A stretch of 64,000 nt of DNA. It comes from Neodontobutis hainanensis. Taxonomy: Eukaryota > Chordata > Actinopteri > Gobiiformes > Odontobutidae. Where the stretch lies: positions 1 through 64,000 of the forward strand of contig JALDNG010000721.1 in the NCBI GenBank assembly GCA_024349245.1. The letters run 5' to 3'. Shown piece after piece: positions 37,394 through 49,018 of this stretch. The notes under the pieces were generated by a model that had not been told where the DNA came from, ran no database searches, and saw only the letters and a list, made by a program, of their open reading frames with translations. Made by a program: the position numbers and the translations under genes. The first letter of the stretch is position 1. Each line of letters starts with the position of its first letter.

Positions 37394-37620
37394 CTTTGCC
37401 GCTATCTGCAGGAATTTCACCTTTCAACTTTCAACTTTCAACAAGCCCGGTTCTGATTGGCTCGCTGGTTACAATGCTAACGCCGCACTCAAACCTAGCT
37501 CATATGCCCAAATTAGGACTTCTGGCTCCAAAAATCAACATGGCGGCCCACAACGGCTAAAAATGGCGACTGAAATGGGTTCATTTTCGAAGTTAAACGC
37601 TATGGGTGACGTCACACTCC
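37394..37620 (-). promoter_or_regulatory. Promoter-like stretch at the right end of the transposon
   Basis: A CRE-type palindrome TGACGTCA lies at about 37606-37613. ATGGCGGCC (YY1-like core) is near 37539-37547, and GATTGGC (reverse CCAAT) near 37456-37462. These are upstream of the candidate minus-strand transcript. The repeated TTTCAACTTTCAACTTTCAA at 37423-37442 is a short direct repeat. This is inference from motifs. Confidence 0.3.
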
Positions 37621-37647
37621 TTATGTCCAGCCCTTCTACAGTCATTG

Positions 37648-39453
37648 ATTAGAACAGATTTTAGAAGTGCAGTAGTACAGACTGTTGATGAGCATTAGAA
37701 CAGACTGTTGATGAGCATTAGAATAGACTTTAGAAGTACAGTAGTAATGACTGTAGAAATGCAGTAGAATAGACTGTAGACGTGCAGTAGAACAAAATGC
37801 GGTAGAGCAGAGGTACAGACTGTAAAGTAGCATTATAAGAGACTGTAGATGTACAATAGAACAGACTGTAGGCAGCGTTAGAACAGACTGTATCGTCCAT
37901 TAGAACAGACTGTAGATGTGCATTAGAAAAGACTGACGATGTGCAGAATAATAGACTGTAGAGGTGCAGTTGTTAAGACTTTACACGAGCATTAGAACAG
38001 ACTGTACATTAGTATTAGAAAAGACTGTAGACGTGCTTTACAACAGACTGTAGAGGTGAAGTAGTACAGACTGTAGACAACCACTAGAACAAACTGTAGA
38101 TGTGCGGTAGAAGAGACTGTAGAGGTGCTGTGGTACAGAATGTTGACTATTATTAGAAGAGACTGTAGGCGTGCAGTAGAACAGAATCTAGACAATTATT
38201 AGAACAGACTGTAGACTTCCACAAGCACACACTGTAGATGTGCATTAGAAAAGACTGTAGACATTTATTAATACAGACTATAGTCGTGCAGTAGAACAGA
38301 CTGTAGAAGTGCAGTAGTATAGACTGCAGTAGAGCAGTTGTACAGACTGTAGATGTGTAGTAGAACAGACTGTAGACGTTTATCAGAACAGACTGTAGAC
38401 GTGCAATAGAACAGACTGTGGATGAGCAGTAGTACAGACTGTAGACTTGCATTAGAACAGACTGTAGATGTGCATTAGAACAGACTGTAGACGTGCAGTT
38501 GAACAGACTATAGATGTGCATTTGAACAGATGTCAGAGCAGCAGTAGTACAGACTCTAGATTGGCTTTAGAACAGACTGTAGATGAGCTTTAGAACAGGC
38601 TGTAAACGTCCAGTAGAACAGACTGACAATTAGAACAGATTGTAGATATGCAGTAAAACAGACTGTAGACGTGCAGGTGAACAGAAATCAGAGCAGCAGT
38701 AGTACAGACTCTAGAATTACCTTAGAACAGACTGTAAACGAGCAATAGAAATGACTGTAAACGTCCGTAGAACAAACTGACAATGTGCAAAAGAATAGAC
38801 TCTAGAGCTGCAGTAGTACAGACTGTAGATGAGCAAATGAACAGACTGTATATGAGTTTTAGAAAACACTGTAGACATGCATTTATAACAAACTGTAGAG
38901 GTGCAGTAATACAGACTGTAGACGAGCATTAGAACAGACTGTAGAAGTGCAGTAGTACAGACTGTAGAGGTGCAGTTGAACAGACTGTAGGCGTGCAGTT
39001 GAACAGACTTCAGAGCAGAATTAGTACAGACTGTAGATTGTAGAACAGACTGACAATTAGAACAGATTGTAGATGTGCAGTAAAAATGACTGTAGACATG
39101 CAGTAGAATAGAGTGCAGTAGAGCAATAGTACAGACTGTAAAATGGCAGTAGAACAGACTGTAGAGGTGCAGTTGTACAGACTGTAGATGAGCATTAGAA
39201 CAGACTGTTGATGTGCAGTAGAAAAGACTGTAGACGTACAATAGAACAGACTGTAGATGAGCATTAGAACAGAATGTAGGCATCCATTAGAACAGACTGT
39301 AGATGTGCAGTAGTAAAGACTAAAGACCTGCATAAGAATAGACTGTGGACGAGCATTAGAACAGACTGTAGATGTGCTTTAGTACAGACTGTAGAGGTGC
39401 AGTAATACAGACAGTAGACGAGCATTAGAAGAGACAGTAGAAGGGCAATAATA
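37648..39453 (+). repeat. 23-bp satellite array, forward orientation, block 5
   Basis: Starts with the right target duplication ATTAGAAC (37648-37655). From 38258 it is paralogous to 58149 onward. The segment 38690-39340 also matches 2010-2715. Forward monomers end at the inversion point near 39454. Confidence 0.94.
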
Positions 39454-40500
39454 AATGTCGACATTCTGTACTACTGCACCTCAATAGTCTTTTCTACTGC
39501 ACATCTACAGTCTGAAGTACTGCACTTCTACAGTCTGTTTTAATGCTTGTCTACAATCTATACAACTGCATCTCTACAGTTTGTTCTAAAGCATTTCTAC
39601 AGTGTTTTCTAATACTCATATAGAGTATGTTCTAATGCTCATCTACAGTCTGTAGTAATGCACCTCTAGAGTCTATTCTTCTGCACATTGTCTGTTCTAC
39701 TAGACGTTTATAGTAATTTCTAATGCTTGTCTACAGTCTGTTCTACTGCACAACTATTGTCTATTTTAATAATTGTCTACAGTCTCTTCTAATGCACATC
39801 TACAGTCTGTTCTAATGCACATCTACAGTCTGTTCAACTGCACCTCTACAGTCTGTTCTATTGTCTACAGTCTGTTCTACTGCACGACTATAGTCTATTT
39901 TTAATAAACGTCTACAGTCTTTTCTAAAGCACATCTACAGTCTGTCCGACTGCAGGTATACAGTCTGTTCTAATAAACGTCTACATTCTGTTCTACTGCA
40001 CATCTACAGTCTGTACTACTGCACTTCTACAGTCTGTATAATGCTCGTTTGCAGTCTGTATTACTGCACCTCAACAGTTTGTTCTACTGCACATCTACAG
40101 TCTGTTCTACTGCATGTCTACAGTCTGTTCTAATGCCAGTTTACAGTCTTTACTACTGCTCTACTGCAGTTTATTTTACTGCACGTCTACAGTCTGTTTT
40201 TCTGCACATCTGTTCTAATTGTTAGTCTGTTCTACTGGACTTTACAGTCTGTTCTAATGCTCGTCCACCGTCTGTTCTAATGCAGGTCTTTAGTGTGTTC
40301 TACTGCTCGTCTACAGTCTGTTCTATTGCTGCGTCTTTAGTCTGTTCCAATGCACATCTACAGTCTGTTCAACTGCACGTCTACTGTCTGTTCAACTGCA
40401 TCTCAACAGTCTGTTCTAATGCCAGTTTACAGTCTGTACCTCTGCTCTACTGCAGTCTGTTTTACTGCACGTTTACAGTCTGTTTTACTGCACATCTACT
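39454..40500 (-). repeat. 23-bp satellite, second inverted block, left part
   Basis: Reverse-orientation monomers begin at the perfect 12-bp palindrome AATGTCGACATT (39454-39465). The segment is paralogous to 59369-60423. Confidence 0.93.
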
Positions 40501-41196
40501 GTTATGTCAATTCAAGGTACAAGTTGTCCTGAGCACTCAGCCTATTTTTACTCAAATTACTAAGAGCACTCCCAAACTGCAGTGGGCAACGCGCATCAAA
40601 AGGTTATGGAACCAACTTCCAGGAAGTGCTCTTGGGACCATAATTACCAGCGCACACACAGAGTGCATGGCAGTTGAAATGTTTGGTAAAAGCCCAGTTG
40701 GCCATCTCACTTGTTCCTGAGGAAAAAGAAACTTTGACCACAGCTCCTGATTATCCAAGGACACAACTGGTAGGACAAAAGTGGACTGTGTGTTTGTTTG
40801 TGTTGAGTTAAGACTTTTGTATGATTTTGTTTGCTTGGTTGTAATGTCCAATTTAAATCAAATAGTGAATACTTTATGTGAACATTACTCTAAGCATGTG
40901 TATTGTTTAAATTATATAAGTTTAATTAGAGACCATAGGTTAATTAAAATGACTGTTTGGTTTGACATTTACTATTTGAGGAAGTGGTATTGAGTTATTT
41001 GTGATTTATTTGCAACTAATTTCTGCTTTGGTTTGTGTATTTTAAAGGTTATCAACCTATTCTGTTCCACCCGATCATCTTTAGGAAAAAAAGAAAAAGA
41101 AAGAACAGTTTTGAGTTGTCCTTTGCATTCATCAGAGATAAAGCAGTTTTTAAGTTTGGGCAGAGCTGTAGTCAGTTAAAAACACACAGAACTTGA
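40501..41196. repeat. Non-satellite island, copy 2 of 3
   Basis: Second copy of the 0.7-kb island (see 5945-6641). It differs from the others by substitutions and small indels, for example CAGTGGGCAACGCGC here against CAGGGGCAACCACGC in copy 1. A frame of about 146 codons (40280-40720) runs from satellite into the island and ends at TGA; it is not conserved across copies. Confidence 0.75.
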
Positions 41197-42224
41197 CATC
41201 TACAGTCTGTTCTAATGCAAGTCTACAGTCTGTACTACTGCTCATCTACAGTTTGTTTTACTGCACATCTACAGTCTGTACAACTGCACCTCTACAGTCT
41301 GTTCTAATGCCAGTTTACAGTCTGTACTATTGCTCTAATGCAGTCTGTTCTACTGCATAACTACGGTCTGTTTTACTGCACATCTACAGTCTGTTCTAAT
41401 GCACATCTACAGTCTGTTCTAATGCATGTCTACAGTCTGTTCTACTTCATGTTTACAGTCTGTTCTACAGCGCATCTTAAGTCTGTTCTACTGCACGTCT
41501 TCAGTCTGCTCTATTGCAAGTCTACAGTCTGTTTTACTGCACATCTACAGTCTGTTCTAATGCACATTTACAGTCTGTTCCTATGCAAGTATACAGTATG
41601 TACTACTGCTCAACTACAGTCTGTTCTACTGCACGTCTACAGTCTGTTCTACTGCACCTCTACAGTCTGTTGTAAAGCATTTCTATTAGTGTTTTCTAAT
41701 ACTCATATACAGTCTGTTCTAATGCTCATCTATAGTCAACTACGGCACCTCTACAGTCTGTTGTAAAGCATGTCTACAGTGTTTTCTAATACTCATATAC
41801 AGTCTGTTCTAATGCTCGTCTACAGTCTGTACTACTGCACCACTACAGTCTATTCTTCTGCACATCGTCAGTCTGTTCTACTGTACGTTTACAGTCTGTT
41901 CTAATGCTCGTCTACAGTCTTTTCTATTGCACGTCTTCTGTCTGTTCTAATAATTGTCTACATTCTGTACTACTACTTCTTAAAGTGTATACTACTGCAC
42001 ATCTATAGTCTGTTCTATTGCTCGAATATCGTCTGTTCTATTACCCAATAACAGTCTTTACTACTCGACCTCTACAGTTTGTTCTACTGTTCCTCTACAG
42101 TCTGTTCTAATGCTCGTCTACAGTTTGTACAACTAGACCTCTACAGTCTGTTCTAAAGCATGTCTACAGTGTTTTCTAATACTCATATACAGTCTGATCT
42201 AATGCTCATCTACAGTCTGTACTA
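41197..42224 (-). repeat. 23-bp satellite, second inverted block, middle part
   Basis: Reverse-orientation monomers paralogous to 6642-7780 and 61122-62145. It ends at TACTA (42220-42224), the left target duplication of the SINE. Confidence 0.93.
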
Positions 42225-42584
42225 GTAATTTATTTTGTAAGTAATTTATTTATATAGCACCTTTCTCAGATAATTATCACAAAGTGCTTTACAACAGTGT
42301 TTTTACATGAAGCTTCCACTCACCCCATTCACACACATTCACTCCTGGGGCAGACAGAGAGGGGGCTGCCACACAACCGGCGCTCACAACCTTCTCCTAC
42401 CACCACCAAACACACCTCTACAGTCACACACATTCATACACCAGTGCTATGGACACTGGAGGCAAGGTGGGTTAAGTGTCTTGCCCAAGGACACAACGAC
42501 AGTATGAACTGTGGGGCGAGCGGGAATCGAACCTACTACCTTCCGGTTGAAGGACGGCCGCTCTACCACTGAGCCACTGCCGCC
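42225..42584 (-). mobile_element. Complete tRNA-derived SINE, recent insertion
   Basis: Reverse orientation. The tRNA-like head is at the right: box A on minus at about 42560-42576 and box B (GTTCGATTCCC on minus) at 42522-42532. The body shares GTGTCCTTGGGCAAGACACT with the SINE at 16253 but has a different middle. The 3' end, reading AGGTGCTATATAAATAAAT on minus, is at the left. A 5-bp TACTA duplication flanks it (42220-42224 and 42585-42589). Both paralogous blocks have the uninterrupted site CTGTACTACTGCACC (about 7780 and 62142), so it inserted after the block duplications. Confidence 0.92.
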
Positions 42585-43862
42585 TACTACTGCACCTCTA
42601 GAATCTATTATTCTGCACATTGACAGTCTGTTCTACTAGACGTTTACAGTCTATTCTAATGATCGTCTACAGTCTGTTCTACAGCCAATCTAGAGTCTGT
42701 ACTACTTCTGCTCTGAAGACTGTTCAACTGCACGTCTACAGTCTGTTGAACTGCACCTCTACAGTCTGTTCTATTGTACATCTACAGTCTGTTCTAATGC
42801 ACATCTACAGTCTGTTCTAATGCAAGTCGACAGTCTGAACTACTACTTGTCTAGAGTCTGTACTACTGCACCTCTACAGTCTGTTCTAAAATCATGTCTA
42901 CAGTCTATTCTAATACTCATATACAGTCTGTTCTATTTCTCGTGTACAGTCTGTAGTAATGCACCTTTAAAGTCTATTCTTCTGCAGCATCATCAGTCTG
43001 TTCTACTGCAAGTCTACAGTCTGTTCTAATAATTGTCTACAGTCCGTTCTACTGCACGTCTACAGTCCTTCTAATAATTGTCGACAGTCTATAATACTGC
43101 AGCTCTACAGTCTCTTCTACTGCACATCTACAGTCTGTTCTAATGCTCGTCTATAGTCTGAACAACTGCACCTCTACAGTCTGTTCTAAAGCATGTCTAG
43201 AGTATTTTCTAATACTCATATATAGTCTGTTCTAATGCTAGTCTATAGTCTGAACTACTGCACCTCTACAGTCTGTTCTAAAGCATGTCTAGAGTGTTTT
43301 CTAATACTCATATACAGTCTGTTCTAATGCGCGTTTACAGTCTGTACTAGTGCATCTCTACAGTCTATTCTTCTGCACATTGTCAGTCTGTTCTACTGGA
43401 CGTTTACAGTCTGTTCTAATGCTCGTCTACAGTCTGTTCTAAAGCCAATCTAGAGTCTGTACTACTGCTGCTCTGAAGTATGTTCAACTGCATGTCTACA
43501 GTCTCTTCAACTGCACCTCTATATTCTGTTCTATTGTACTTCTACAGTCTGTTCTACTGCATGACTATAGTCTGTTTTAATAAACGTCTACTGTCTCCTC
43601 TAATGCACATCTACAGTCTGTTCTACTGGATGTCTACAGTCTGTTCTAATTATTGTCTAGAGTCTGTTCTACTGCATCTACCGTCTCTTTTAATAATTGT
43701 CAACTTTCTGTATTACTGTACTTCTAAAGTCTGTTCTACTGCACATCTACAGTTTGTTCTAATGGTCGTCTAGAGTCTGTACTACTGGACCTCTACACTC
43801 TGTTCTAAAGCATGTCTACAGTCTTTTCTAATACTCATGTACAGTCTGTTCTAATGCTCATG
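42585..43862 (-). repeat. 23-bp satellite, second inverted block, right part
   Basis: Reverse monomers paralogous to 62146-63010. About 0.4 kb here (roughly 43410-43825) is absent from the 59-63 kb copy, which jumps from CGTTTACAGTCT to TTTCTAATACTCAT. The block ends in a hairpin: 20-bp arms at 43840-43859 and 43877-43896 around a 17-base loop. Confidence 0.92.
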
Positions 43863-44198
43863 TAAAGACTGTAGACGAGCATTAGAACAGACTGTAAACG
43901 TCAGTAGAAGAGACTGACAATGTGCAGAAGAATAGACTCTAGAGATGCAGTAGTACAGACTGTGGACGAGCATTAGAACAGACTGTAGATGTGCATTAGA
44001 ACAGACTTTAGAAGTGCAGTAGTAGAGACTGTAGATGTGTAGTATAACAGACTGTAGACGTTTATAAGAACAGACTGTAGACGTGCAGTAGAACAGAGTA
44101 TAGATGAGCAGTAGTACAGATTGTAGACTTACATTAGAACAGACTGTGGATGTGCAGTTAGAACAGACTGTAGATGTGCAGAAGAACAGACTGTAGAC
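43863..44198 (+). repeat. 23-bp satellite, forward, left flank of the long LTR
   Basis: Forward monomers from the hairpin switch to the LTR edge. They match 63011-63346 closely, including the final GCAGAAGAACAGACTGTAGAC directly before the LTR. Confidence 0.93.
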
Positions 44199-46160
44199 TG
44201 TAGGAATATGGTCTTATTAATTAATAATTAATATGAATATTAATTATGAAAATTAATAATTAATATTTTGCTTATCAAAAGATTAATTTCTTTCGGGCAC
44301 CACTCTAGTTTTGAACAGATCCAGAGAAACTGTTTAGTCTAGTCTCATTAATCTAAAGGAAGTAAATTCTTCTCGTTTTGAAAATTAATGAATTAAACAT
44401 TGAAACAGTAAATGTCTTTATGGGGTTTTATTAAAGATTATAAAAATTTAAACAGTGAATAATGACAGGGAAATGACACAAAGGGATAATTATTGACACA
44501 TGAATGGGTAAATCAAAGAACGATAAAACACTTTACTTTCAGAGGATTTTGTGAAACAAAAGAAAGTAGGCCTATTGATTATTAACTCTATTATTAGATA
44601 AGGGGCTGTTACGGAGCGTTTAAAGGGGTTCGATGACGGTTTCTGAGGCCAAGGCTGTTATGTTTAGACAGTTAGACGCCAAACTTGTGTAACTAACGTT
44701 TAGACTCACCCTGGGGGTCGTGATTGGTCTCAGATCTTAGCGAGAGGTCTAGAGGTTGTCCGAACCCTGTCGCAACCGATGGACGTTTGTCGCCTCCAGG
44801 ATGGCCTGCTTTTTCCACTCTCCAGAGGGGCTGCCGTGGGCCCAGGAGATTCAAAAAGCGTCTCGTTACTGTCACAACTAGCCAAGCCTTTTAGCATCAG
44901 CGTCGTACACCGAGTAAAATTGAGTCTTTCAAAGTTATTGCGAAGTCCACTGGAGAAGGTTTAGCGGCTGTGTTGCTGGCTTAAACTTGCTCGAGAAAGT
45001 TAGATTTTAGTCAAGCTAACTCTTTAGCAGGCAGGAAATCTTCAAAAATAAAAGCGAGGCAACTTCCTTTTGTTGGCAGGCTGGCAGGAAGTAAGCTACT
45101 TTGAACAGCTGTGTGAAAGAAAATTTATCGCGGCAAGCTAAACTTGCAGGCTTTAAAGTACAAAGAAAATTTACTCGTTACACGAGGTCCGGAGCTTGTG
45201 AGAGGTTCGAGGGCCTCACGGCCCTGAGCGGACAAGAGGTCCAGTGCGAAGTGAAGAGGAGACGGAGAGTAGTGCAGAGAGAGCGTGTTTTTGACCAGCG
45301 GTCACTTTTAACACTTTTTGACAGGGTGTGTCTTACGGAGGAAGGCATTGCTTTGGAGGGGAGTTTAAATGTTTAAACTAAGTCTTAAACATTCCTTTTG
45401 TTTCACCCTATTTTCCTTGGTTTTCGTAAAACACACAAACTTATTCGTACTTGCAGGATTATGCAAAGAAACATTTGTCAGACTTATTATAAAAACATAT
45501 ATTCATTACATTTTATTAACATAAACGTAACTCTGTAGGAATGGAAGGAATTAGTTGACTTGTAAAACTCTGCATCCTGGAAACAAACAGTATAATTGTT
45601 AGTACATTCACAATCTTTCTAAGTAATAAAATAACAAAATGTCCTTTAATGAAATAACACCAAATGTCCTTCTTGAGTGCAGAGTCATTTGTCCAGTTAA
45701 ACCAAAAGGGGGTAGTGTTTGACCATGCCCGAACAACTATGATCAAAGACATTTTCAACTGTCAATCAGGATTAGAATAAAGTGTTCTTGAGAAAGCTGG
45801 ATGGACACCTTATCTACAGGATTTACGGCTTTTGGACATGGCGCCTAGCAGTCTGTGATGTTCCATGTGTCACCTTTGACACGGTGCTGGGTAGAACAAG
45901 TTCCAATTCTTATAAAAGCAAAACAAAGTCATTAATAAGTTTCCTGTCCTTGGCAAAACACGTTGGTGTCCTTTTATCTGAAAGAAAACGGGTTTAGCAT
46001 GTCTTCTTCTCAAGATTTACATTCACGGCCTGTCTCTGGAGGCCGATGGTGAAACAACAGTTGTTAATCTTGAAGACCCTTAGTGAAACAGTTTGGAGGT
46101 CTGTAAGTGATTAAACAAATGTTATAATCCGTGTGGCGTTCTGGAGGCTGATCTGCTACA
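44199..46160 (-). repeat. Long terminal repeat, 1962 bp
   Basis: Bounded by TGTAG at 44199-44203 and CTACA at 46156-46160, a perfect 5-bp inverted terminal repeat of the TG...CA form. On minus it begins immediately after a polypurine tract. The end near 44214-44280 is extremely AT-rich with nested inverted repeats of TTAATAATTAATATT type. On minus an AATAAA lies near 44423. The first 385 bp (to 44583) are repeated at 63347-63724. Several short open frames inside it are not recognisable. Confidence 0.78.
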
Positions 46161-46170
46161 GTCCCCCTTT
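46161..46170 (-). other. Polypurine tract (plus-strand primer)
   Basis: On minus it reads AAAGGGGGAC directly upstream of the LTR start TGTAGCAG. In retroelements this tract primes plus-strand DNA synthesis. Its position supports the LTR boundary call. Confidence 0.72.
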
Positions 46171-46972
46171 CGACACGGCTGGTTTCACAAGTTTCGTGTC
46201 GACATCCTTGCAGACCAGGGAGTAAGCCACACGTTAAACACATAGTTTGGCGTCATAACAGGTGTAATGATGCAAACGTGATTAAGGAAAAGTATACAAG
46301 TGTAAAGGGGCTTTACTTGGTTTGTATTATATCCGTTGCTAATGGAGATAGATTAAGTTTATCACTTAAAGAAGGACTTATTGTGAAATAAAGAAATGAG
46401 AGAGCTGTCTCATTTAGTTTGTTTAAAGTTTAGGAGGTGTTTATAATAAAAGAAAATATGTTAGGAGGATCATAACTTGGAGGACTTTGCATGCATTTAG
46501 GGACAAGGATATACATAGTGATTATGTAAGGGACATAATGGTTATGCGTGATCCTTCAAAGAATTCTTCTCATTGCTCGGCTGTCCACTGAGGAGCTGAT
46601 GTCTAGCGTGTCATTTATCAGCAAGGCGACCATTTGAGTGTGTGTATGGTCTACAGTTTGGTTTGGTTGGTTTTAGAGTCTCACTGTGAGTGTTTACCAC
46701 TGACACAGTGTCTTTCAACGTTTTTTTAAAGCGTTTGGAGTTGCTGCTGTTACTCCGAGACTTGTCTATTACAGTGGAAATGTTAGCGGTATTCGCTTGT
46801 GAGCACCCGAGGTTACGCAAGGTACACACAGCGGCGGTTGCAACGAGAATTGATTCATTGACAGGGAAAACCAGAGTTATCAGTTACAGTTATTGAATTA
46901 CTCACAGTTACCACTGAAAGGTGAAAAGAGTTAGGAAATCAGAGTTAGAGGTTAGAGGTTAGTTGTTAGTGG
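46171..46972 (-). other. Region between integrase and polypurine tract, unassigned
   Basis: In retroviruses this position would hold env or accessory genes. A 72-codon minus-strand frame at 46611-46829 is open but I recognise no domain and see no signal peptide, fusion peptide or anchor. It may be a degenerate remnant or non-coding. Confidence 0.4.
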
Positions 46973-48109
46973 TTACTGCGAGCTAAGGGATCCGTTTAAG
47001 ACTACTTGGGAGCGTGAACGTCCCTGTAGATCCCATGGGGTTTTGTGCAACTTTATCTGGTTGCAGTGTATCCACTTGAGAGTGGGTTCCTTTCTCCCTT
47101 TGGTGATCTTTATCTGATACACCACCGGGGATAGTTTGTTGACAATGGTGTACGGTCCGCCCAACGCGGGAGGAATTTCAGCGTTAGTCGGTTGGTACCA
47201 CCTCTTGTTTGTCCAGTGAGTTGGCTGAACATGTAGTACCACACTTTGTCTCCCACCTGTAGTTCGTCCCTAGATGACTTTTGGTCATAATAGACCTTAC
47301 GTCCTTCTGCCCTTTTGCCTAGTTTTCCTGGGCAAAGGCGAAGGTGATTCTCAGGTGTGCCTGGAGATCAGCCATGTACTGGTGTGTGGTATAGGCCGTG
47401 GCGATGTTAGCCTCTCCTGGCTGATACAGTAAGTGTAGGGGAAGCATCATCTGCCTACCGGTCATGAGCTCAAAGCGGGAGACTCGGTCGCCGTGTGTGC
47501 CGTGGCTCTGATAGCCATCAGGACCAAGTGCAGTTTGACGTCCCAGTCTCGGTGATTAGATGCAACATATTTCTTTAGGATGTCGATCACCGTTCGGTTT
47601 GCTCTTTCTACTTGGCCTGAGGACTGGGGTGGTGGCTGACGTGGAATTTTGCCCATGGTTTGCCACAGTTGTCCCATCACCTCGGCGGTGAAGTGAGTCC
47701 CAAGGGTCAGAATCGACCTTACAGGGTAAGCCGAATCTGGAGAACACGTGGTTCATGAGTAGAAAGGCTGTGGTCTGTGCCGTGTCGTTTGGGGCTGGAA
47801 GTCCTTCCACCCATTTAGTGAAGGCACAGGTGACCATTAGGATGTATTTGTTGCCCCTTGTTGATTTAGTCAGGGTCCCATCCAATCGATTTGGAGGTCA
47901 GACCACGGAAAAGAAATGCCCCTTCTTTGTAAGGGTGCACGATGGAGTGGTCTTGTCGGTTGAGATTGGCAGCATACTAGGCAGCCTTTGATGTATTCTG
48001 CCACGGCCATTTGCATGTGTGGCCAGTATGCCACTTGTTGAAGTGCCTGATGTGTTGCGCGGACACCTCTGTGGCCTGCTAAAGGAGCGTCATGTGCGTG
48101 CGTTAGCAT
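46973..48109 (-). pseudogene. Integrase remnant of the minus-strand LTR element
   Basis: Integrase inserts the element's DNA into the genome. In order on minus: an HHCC zinc-binding N-terminus with CLVCCQ (47870-48109), the catalytic core start IDWMGP, then FTKWVEGLPAP and the second Asp in VDSD (47556-47885), QSSGQVERANRTV with the catalytic Glu (47462-47680), and a C-terminal part with GGPYTIVNKLSPVVYQIKI and LKWIHCNQIK (46973-47242). The domain is complete in outline, but stops and frame changes after IDWMGP, after VDSD and after the core break it into at least four frames. Confidence 0.85.
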
Positions 48110-48260
48110 GACCCCCCTTAGGCTCTGAGGCCCTACGACGCAGGTGAAGTGAGGGTGTCAGAGGCGTGAACAAGCAAGCCATGACGCAGGTGGAGTTGGC
48201 GCGCACCGCCCATAGCTTTGTAAGATATGCGTCGGAGGAAAAGTCAGTGTCTCGATGGGG

Positions 48261-48620
48261 TTAGACATCGGGTCTGAAAGGTAAAGCATAAGTTTGTGGA
48301 TTGCCGAGTCCGCTGCTTGAAGGGCAACGAGGCCGGAACCAGTGAAAGAAAGAAAGGAAGTTGATGGGTCTGCAGGAGTCAGAGCCGAGGCACGGTTGCG
48401 GTTGCCTTAGATCGGGTAACCAGACAGACAGAATGGGTGGGTTGGGTGGGAAGGGTCGATCGTCGAGGTTTCTGGCTGGAATTGCCAGAGAGCTTTGTCT
48501 AGAGCCCCTTGTTTTGCCATGAGGTCTGCCTGATCGTTCAGGTCTTTGTCTGTATCGAGGAGAGCAGGGAGCCTGTCTGTACAACCATTACCTCAGCATC
48601 AGCCAGATCGACCCTGCAGA
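48261..48620 (-). pseudogene. RNase H end/connection remnant of the minus-strand element
   Basis: Across two minus frames a DLNDQADLMAKQGAL-like stretch (around 48500-48550) resembles the end of a retroelement RNase H domain, followed by a linker leading to the integrase. The catalytic RNase H residues and the whole reverse transcriptase are not found between here and 49019. This leaves too little space (about 0.4 kb) for them, so an internal deletion is likely. Confidence 0.5.
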
Positions 48621-49018
48621 TAGTGTCGGTATCGACCACAAGTGAGGGTATATGGCGATTGCTCCGGAAGGTTTTGTGTAGACAACTCCGGTCTCCTGTT
48701 GTTCAGTCGCGAGTGAGTGTGGCATACGTCCTATGACTGGGATTCTGAGTTCACAGTCATGGAACCTAGTGTCAATCAGCCAACCTAAAGGTGTGGCCTT
48801 CGGACGAGAATGCTATTGGCAGTAGGATTCTGCACTAGCACGTGTGTTGATCGAGAGTCGAGCTCGACCAGGGTGTTGCCTGGACAGACAAGCCTAACTC
48901 AACGAACAGAGGCGACGGTTGGAAGAACGCTTGTGAAGAGTTAACTTGTTGTCCTGGAAACGCTTTCAGGCGTATGTCCATGATGTTACTGGCGGTATCG
49001 TGAGATGGCAGTCGTTAC

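Larger units (their letters stand above)
33932..37647. mobile_element. P-element-like DNA transposon, non-autonomous
   Basis: A 3.7-kb insertion in the satellite. The two ends form inverted repeats of 26 bp with 3 mismatches by eye, both starting CA and containing AAGGGCTGGACATA. They are flanked by a perfect 8-bp duplication, ATTAGAAC (33924-33931 and 37648-37655). An 8-bp duplication with CA...TG ends fits the P superfamily; hAT also makes 8-bp duplications. A THAP zinc-finger remnant at 34983-35092 favours P. No transposase catalytic core is visible, so it could only move with help from an autonomous relative. The interior has splice-like signals on both strands and a nested SINE. Confidence 0.78.

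Noticed and set aside
38717..39283. Satellite frames as genes (for example 188 codons here, 142 codons at 41338-41766 and 61263-61691)
   Set aside because: They are the stop-free strand of the 23-bp monomer, have the 23-residue period, change strand with the array and show no start or splice context.
40280..40720. A real gene reading from satellite into the island (RLWNQLPGSALG...)
   Set aside because: The frame starts in satellite sequence and is not preserved in the other two island copies.
1868..44198. CRISPR array
   Set aside because: Units are 23 bp and directly contiguous, with no constant-repeat/unique-spacer pattern, and there are no cas genes. The surrounding elements are eukaryotic.
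45101..45376. Plus-strand frame of 91 codons in the long LTR
   Set aside because: It is antisense to the element, with no recognisable domain and no copy at 63347-63724 to test conservation.
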